Of a stretch of DNA of 10,327 nt, positions 6,563 to 10,327 are shown one piece after another. Below the pieces are notes generated by a model. The model saw only the letters and a list, made by a program, of their open reading frames with translations. It searched no databases and was not told where the DNA came from. The translations under genes were made by a program, and so were the position numbers. Where the stretch lies: contig JAAVAA010000029.1 in NCBI GenBank assembly GCA_014804285.1, forward strand, positions 29,606 to 39,932, in the 5' to 3' direction. How positions within the stretch are numbered: the first letter of the stretch is position 1; each line of letters begins with the position of its first letter. Source of the stretch: Lachnospiraceae bacterium. GTDB lineage: Bacteria; Bacillota; Clostridia; Lachnospirales; Lachnospiraceae.

Positions 6563-7958
6563 TACGCTGTCAAAGAGAAAAGAAGAGTTTGTGCCGCTGG
6601 AAGAGGGAAAGGTGAAGATGTATGTATGCGGGCCTACCGTGTATAATCTGATTCATATCGGGAATGCCCGCCCTATGATCGTGTTTGACACAGTCAGGAG
6701 ATATATGGAGCACAAAGGCTATGAAGTGAACTTTGTGTCAAACTTTACGGATGTGGATGATAAGATCATCAAAAAGGCAATTGAGGAAGGTGTAGATGCT
6801 TCGATAATTTCCGAGAGGTATATTGCTGAGTGCAAAAAGGACATGGAGGCAATGAATGTAAGGTCAGCAACCACACATCCCAAGGCAACGGAAGAAATAG
6901 GCGGTATGTTGGATATGATCGAGACCCTGATTGAAAAAGGTCATGCGTATGCGGCAGCAGACGGTACCGTATATTTCCGGACAAGAAGCTTTAAAGGCTA
7001 TGGAAAGCTTTCTCACAAAAATCTGGATGATCTGCAGGGAGGAAACCGTTCTTTACTTGTGACCGGTGAGGATCAAAAGGAAGATCCCCTTGATTTTGTA
7101 CTTTGGAAGCCCAAAAAAGACGGAGAACCTTATTGGGAATCGCCATGGTGTGACGGGCGACCGGGCTGGCATATTGAGTGCTCCGTGATGAGCAAAAAGT
7201 ATTTAGGCGAGGAGATTGATATTCATGCCGGTGGGGAAGATCTGGTTTTTCCCCATCATGAAAATGAGATTGCGCAGTCGGAAGCGGCAAACGGAAAGCC
7301 TTTCTCCAAATATTGGATGCACAATGCGTTTCTTAATATCGATAATCACAAGATGTCCAAGTCCGATGGAAACTTTTTTACGGTAAGAGATATCAGTGAA
7401 AAGTATGATCTTCAGGTACTGCGCTTTTTTATGCTTTCCGCTCATTACAGAAGTCCTCTGAATTTTAGCGCGGAGCTTATGGAGGCGGCGCAGAATGGCT
7501 ATGACAGGATTGTGACCAGTGTCAGCAATTTAAGCTATTTGCTTGAAAACTCCGTTTCTGATACAATAAGTGAAGATGAGCAGAAGCTTTTGGAAGAAGC
7601 GAAGGGCTTTATCACCGGATTTGATGAGGCCATGGACGATGATTTTAATACGGCAGATGCTATCGCAGCTATTTTTGAACTGGTCAAGTTTGCCAATGTC
7701 CATGCAAAGGCGGATTGCAGCAGGGAATTTCTGCAGACGCTGAAGGATGAGATTATCATGCTTTCCGATATCTGCGGATTGATTGTTGAGAAAAAGCAGG
7801 AAATGCTGGAGAGCGACATTGAAGCGCTGATAGAGGAGCGTCAGGCTGCAAGAAAGGCAAAGGATTTTAAGAGGGCGGATGAGATTCGGAACGATCTGTT
7901 GGCAAAAGGAATTATTTTGGAGGATACCCGAGAGGGAGTTAAATGGAAAAGAGCATAA
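6549..7958 (+). CDS. cysS: Cysteinyl-tRNA synthetase
   Basis: Class Ia synthetase that charges tRNA-Cys with cysteine in the cytosol. The 469-residue product has normal family length. The Zn ligands that discriminate cysteine are all present: C27 (MYVCGPTVYN), C211 (WHIECSVMS), H236 and E240 (FPHHENEIAQSE). The ATP-binding signatures are HIGN at 36-39 and KMSKS at 268-272. The C-terminal helical anticodon region holds the usual DDFNTADAIAA and KDFKRADEIRNDL stretches. The ATG at 6549 lies inside cysE and overlaps it by 14 nt; AGGAG at 6531-6535 is the nearest Shine-Dalgarno site, with a rather long 13-nt spacing, so coupling to cysE translation is likely. The upstream tRNA-Cys T-box makes regulatory sense, because the product consumes the tRNA being sensed. 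No defects were seen. Confidence 0.98.
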   Translation: MKIYNTLSKRKEEFVPLEEGKVKMYVCGPTVYNLIHIGNARPMIVFDTVRRYMEHKGYEVNFVSNFTDVDDKIIKKAIEEGVDASIISERYIAECKKDMEAMNVRSATTHPKATEEIGGMLDMIETLIEKGHAYAAADGTVYFRTRSFKGYGKLSHKNLDDLQGGNRSLLVTGEDQKEDPLDFVLWKPKKDGEPYWESPWCDGRPGWHIECSVMSKKYLGEEIDIHAGGEDLVFPHHENEIAQSEAANGKPFSKYWMHNAFLNIDNHKMSKSDGNFFTVRDISEKYDLQVLRFFMLSAHYRSPLNFSAELMEAAQNGYDRIVTSVSNLSYLLENSVSDTISEDEQKLLEEAKGFITGFDEAMDDDFNTADAIAAIFELVKFANVHAKADCSREFLQTLKDEIIMLSDICGLIVEKKQEMLESDIEALIEERQAARKAKDFKRADEIRNDLLAKGIILEDTREGVKWKRA

Positions 7959-8401
7959 GTCTGTTACAGTTGATTAAAGAGAGCTTTGATTTAAAAGAGG
8001 TGGATATTCGAACATATTCACCTCTTACCCTTGCGTATATCGGAGATGCGGTCTATGACCTGATTTTTCGGACAAAGGTTGTTGGGGAGGGAAATACTTC
8101 GGCAAATAAACTTCATAACAAGACCATCCGTTACGTGAAGGCTCCTGCTCAGGCGCAGCTTGTCAATGCAGTTATGGAAGAATTGACGCCGGAGGAGCTT
8201 GCGGTGTATAAAAGAGGTAGAAATGCCAAGCCTTATACTATGGCCAAAAACGCAACCATCGCGGAATACAAAATGGCAACGGGACTGGAAGCGCTTACCG
8301 GCTATCTGTATCTTACCGGACAAGTAGAACGGATACTTGAATTGATTCAAATTGGTTTACATAACTTAAATAGTGAAGAAGGAAATGAGCATGGAAGATA
8401 A
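7943..8401 (+). CDS. mrnC: Mini-ribonuclease III
   Basis: Mini-III is an RNase III-type catalytic domain without the double-stranded RNA-binding domain; in Bacillus it matures the ends of 23S rRNA. The 152-residue product is close to the usual length. LAYIGDAVYDLIFR carries the catalytic acidic residues (D35 and D39 in the signature region). YKMATGLEALTGYLYL (E116) is the second conserved block, closing the metal site. The ATG at 7943 overlaps cysS by 16 nt, with AGGGAG just upstream at 7933-7938. The gene sits between cysS and rlmB, exactly as in Bacillus, where it is called mrnC (yazC). The rRNA-related pairing with rlmB fits a ribosome-assembly role. Confidence 0.95.
   Translation: MEKSISLLQLIKESFDLKEVDIRTYSPLTLAYIGDAVYDLIFRTKVVGEGNTSANKLHNKTIRYVKAPAQAQLVNAVMEELTPEELAVYKRGRNAKPYTMAKNATIAEYKMATGLEALTGYLYLTGQVERILELIQIGLHNLNSEEGNEHGR
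8379..8383 (+). promoter_or_regulatory. Ribosome binding site deciding the rlmB start
   Basis: AAGGA ends 7 nt before the ATG at 8391. It is too close to the in-frame ATG at 8385 and lies downstream of the GTG at 8373, so 8391 is preferred. Confidence 0.6.
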
Positions 8402-9164
8402 AAAACGGGAAACAACGGAGTTGAAGGAAGAGGAATTTACGATAGAAGGAAGAAATGCTGTGATCGAGGCGTTTCGTTCCGGAAAGACCATCGATAAAGT
8501 GTATATTCTTGACGGCTGTCAGGACGGTCCTGTCAATACGATCAAGCGGGAAGCCAAAAAGCAGGCAGCGATTATTAAATATGTTACCAGGCAGCGTCTT
8601 GATCAAATGTCGGAAACCGGAAAGCATCAGGGCGTGATCGCTGTGGCAGCGGCCTATTCTTATGCAGAGATTGAGGACATGTTTTCCTTAGCGGAGCAAA
8701 AGGGAGAACCGCCCTTTTTCCTCCTGCTTGATAATATAGAAGATCCCCATAATCTTGGAGCGATCATAAGAACGGCGAACTTGGCAGGAGCACATGGTGT
8801 GATCGTTCCAAAAGACCGGGCAGCAGGCCTTACCGCTGTGGTGGCAAGAACTTCCGCCGGAGCATTGAATTATACCCCGGTAGCAAGAGTCACCAATTTA
8901 TCAAGAACCATTAAGGATCTGAAGGAAAAGGGAATGTGGTTTGTCTGTGCGGATATGGATGGAACTACGATGTATGACCTGAATTTGACAGGGCCTATAG
9001 GACTTGTTATTGGAAGTGAAGGAGAAGGAGTGAGCAGGCTGGTAAAGGAAAACTGTGACATGATTGCTTCAATTCCAATGAAAGGGGATATCGATTCGCT
9101 GAATGCTTCTGTGGCAGCAGGTGTCCTTGCCTATGAGATTGTCCGTCAGAGAATCGGGAAGTAG
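8391..9164 (+). CDS. rlmB: 23S rRNA (guanosine-2'-O-)-methyltransferase RlmB (SPOUT/TrmH family)
   Basis: SAM-dependent SPOUT methyltransferase of the TrmH family; RlmB methylates the ribose of a 23S rRNA guanosine (G2251 in E. coli). From the ATG at 8391 it has 257 residues. The N-terminal substrate-binding domain begins IEGRNAVIEAFRSGK and resembles L30e-like RNA-binding folds. The three knot motifs follow in order: LDNIEDPHNLGAIIRTAN (N115 lies in it), LVIGSEGEGVSRLV (G208-G213), and SLNASVAAGVLAYE (S236, N238), which form the SAM pocket. It overlaps mrnC by 11 nt, consistent with coupled translation. The order cysS-mrnC-rlmB is conserved in Firmicutes, which separates it from other TrmH paralogues. 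Exact site specificity is inferred from family and context. Confidence 0.93.
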   Translation: MEDKKRETTELKEEEFTIEGRNAVIEAFRSGKTIDKVYILDGCQDGPVNTIKREAKKQAAIIKYVTRQRLDQMSETGKHQGVIAVAAAYSYAEIEDMFSLAEQKGEPPFFLLLDNIEDPHNLGAIIRTANLAGAHGVIVPKDRAAGLTAVVARTSAGALNYTPVARVTNLSRTIKDLKEKGMWFVCADMDGTTMYDLNLTGPIGLVIGSEGEGVSRLVKENCDMIASIPMKGDIDSLNASVAAGVLAYEIVRQRIGK

Positions 9165-9179
9165 AAATCAGGGAAAAAA

Positions 9180-10327
9180 ATGGGAAAAGCAAATAAGGTT
9201 TTATTGATGCTGATCGCAATGGTGGCCATTATGATCATGGCAGTGGGAATCAACAAGGTCATGGAGCATTACAGCACTGCGAAGTGGGTCAAAGAACAGC
9301 GGGAGCGCTGTGAGGAGACCAGGGCGGACGTGGCGCAGATTCAGATGACCATCAGTGAGTTGTCGCAGGATCAGCAGGCGTTGGAAGAATTTATAAAGGA
9401 AAATGAGCAATACTTTGAAGATTCGGCACAGGTCTATGAAGAAGACCGGCAGAATTCTTTTGGGGATATTTCGGAGGCTGTGCATGAGGGTGATTTTGCT
9501 GACCCTAATATCTCAGGGAATAGTTTGCTCCAAGATATGGTATCCGGAAATGATCTGTTTGCGGGAGATGTGTCTGAAAACGACGTTTCAGGAGATGGTG
9601 TTTCTGGAAATAGCGTATCCGAAAACAGTGTGTCGGGGAATAGCGTATCAGGGAACAGTGTGTCAGGAAACAGCGTGTCAGGGAACAGCGTTTCAGAGAA
9701 TACTGTGCCCGGAAGGGATATGACGGAAAGCTTTATGTCAAGTAATGACGGATTCGAAAATCGAAAAAAACGTGGATCTTATGAGGAGACGATCCTTCAA
9801 AACAAGAGCAATCAGGAAATGATCAGGAATAATGGGATTGATTTTTCTGATAAAAAAATTGTTTGTCTGGGTGACAGCATCACCGCAGCTACAAATCTGG
9901 AGGATCTGGAGGATTATCAGCAGTATTCTTACCCTGCTTATCTTAAGGAATTTCTAGGTGCCGGGAGCGTGGAAAATCTGGGAATCGGTGGCTCTTCCAT
10001 AGGAAGATACTGGGAAAATGCGTTTGTAGACCGCTATAAGGATATTCCGCAGGATGCGGATATTATTCTCGTTATGGGAGGAACCAACGACGGATTCTGT
10101 GTATCGCAGGAGGAGTTCGGAACCATGGAAGAGCGGGAAGAGAGAACCTTCATCGGAGATCTTGATGAACTGATGCGGGGGCTTAAGGAGAACTATCCGG
10201 AAGCGGAGATCATTTTTGTGACACCCCTTCCCAATGTGCTTCATGATATGCTTCGGAAGGAGAGAGACTATCTGCTTCCGCAGTCTATGATCGCGAATGC
10301 AATGAAGACGCTTGGAGAAGAATATGA
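9180..10327 (+). CDS. Membrane-anchored SGNH/GDSL hydrolase with pentapeptide-repeat linker, 3' partial
   Basis: The frame is open from the ATG at 9180 to the window end (382 full codons, no stop), with AGGGA at 9170-9174 as ribosome binding site and only 15 nt after rlmB. Residues 6-24 (KVLLMLIAMVAIMIMAVGI runs through them) form a signal anchor, so the rest is probably extracellular. Residues about 31-100 are charged and helical, rich in Glu and Gln, likely coiled coil. Residues 111-190 are pentapeptide repeats of VSGNS type. The catalytic domain starts near 225: IVCLGDSITAATN (block I, nucleophile S233), NLGIGGSSIGR (block II Gly), and VMGGTNDGF (block III, N303). The Asp-His block lies beyond the window. 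SGNH hydrolases remove acyl or acetyl groups from polysaccharides or lipids; the substrate here is unknown. It probably acts on the cell envelope. Confidence 0.88.
   Translation, partial: MGKANKVLLMLIAMVAIMIMAVGINKVMEHYSTAKWVKEQRERCEETRADVAQIQMTISELSQDQQALEEFIKENEQYFEDSAQVYEEDRQNSFGDISEAVHEGDFADPNISGNSLLQDMVSGNDLFAGDVSENDVSGDGVSGNSVSENSVSGNSVSGNSVSGNSVSGNSVSENTVPGRDMTESFMSSNDGFENRKKRGSYEETILQNKSNQEMIRNNGIDFSDKKIVCLGDSITAATNLEDLEDYQQYSYPAYLKEFLGAGSVENLGIGGSSIGRYWENAFVDRYKDIPQDADIILVMGGTNDGFCVSQEEFGTMEEREERTFIGDLDELMRGLKENYPEAEIIFVTPLPNVLHDMLRKERDYLLPQSMIANAMKTLGEEY
9510..9749 (+). repeat. 15-nt tandem repeat encoding VSGNS pentapeptides
   Basis: Sixteen consecutive 15-nt units keep one register. 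The core units at 9600-9689 read VSGNS, VSENS and then VSGNS four times. Flanking units are degenerate (ISGNS, LLQDM, VSGND, LFAGD, VSEND, VSGDG before; VSENT, VPGRD, MTESF, MSSND after). Codons vary at silent positions (GTA/GTG/GTT, AAT/AAC, AGC/AGT), so the DNA repeat is imperfect while the peptide is kept. The stretch probably forms a flexible hydrophilic spacer between the membrane anchor and the SGNH domain. Confidence 0.9.

Noticed and set aside
9403..9723. A second + frame open through the pentapeptide repeat
   Set aside because: The 15-nt period is a multiple of three, so a stop-free unit stays open in other frames. The frame starting at 9180 carries the membrane anchor and the SGNH motifs.

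Overview
The window looks like part of a chromosome from a Gram-positive anaerobe of the Clostridia, most likely a Lachnospiraceae-type gut bacterium. This is inferred from purine-rich Shine-Dalgarno sites, a T-box riboswitch, an LplB/YtcP-type sugar importer with a large lipoprotein receptor, the ispF...cysE-cysS-mrnC-rlmB gene order, and a VSGNS-repeat surface protein. All recognisable genes are on the + strand. No rRNA, tRNA, CRISPR array, integrase or transposase was seen.

Region 1 (1-5272) mixes carbohydrate use with one housekeeping gene. It opens with the 3' part of a TIM-barrel glycoside hydrolase, whose stop overlaps the start of ispF (isoprenoid MEP pathway) as ATGA. Next come two permeases of a CUT1-type ABC importer and its substrate-binding lipoprotein. 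No ATPase gene is present, so the importer presumably uses a shared ATPase encoded elsewhere. Hydrolase and importer probably serve the same plant or host glycan, but the sequence does not identify the sugar.

Region 2 (5273-5848) is regulatory. A near-consensus sigma-A promoter (TTGACA, 17 bp, TATTCT) is followed by a T-box leader. Its specifier reads UGC (Cys), and the variable base of its UGGN motif is A, which matches the U73 discriminator of tRNA-Cys. A strong intrinsic terminator ends the leader. About 170 nt between that terminator and the cysE start hold a cluster of strong palindromes that the T-box does not explain.

Region 3 (5849-10327) is a tightly packed operon: cysE (serine acetyltransferase), cysS (cysteinyl-tRNA synthetase), mrnC (Mini-ribonuclease III) and rlmB (23S rRNA 2'-O-methyltransferase), each overlapping the next by 11-16 nt. 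After 15 nt comes a membrane-anchored SGNH hydrolase that runs off the window end. When charged tRNA-Cys is scarce, the T-box should let transcription through, raising synthesis of the cysteine precursor and of its tRNA ligase; the rRNA-processing, rRNA-modification and envelope genes would be carried along.

The most notable points are the sugar-import cassette lying between ispF and the cysE cluster, the internally consistent Cys T-box, the palindrome cluster before cysE, the CxxCxxC tail on IspF, and the pentapeptide-repeat linker of the SGNH protein. I found no convincing undescribed multi-gene system.
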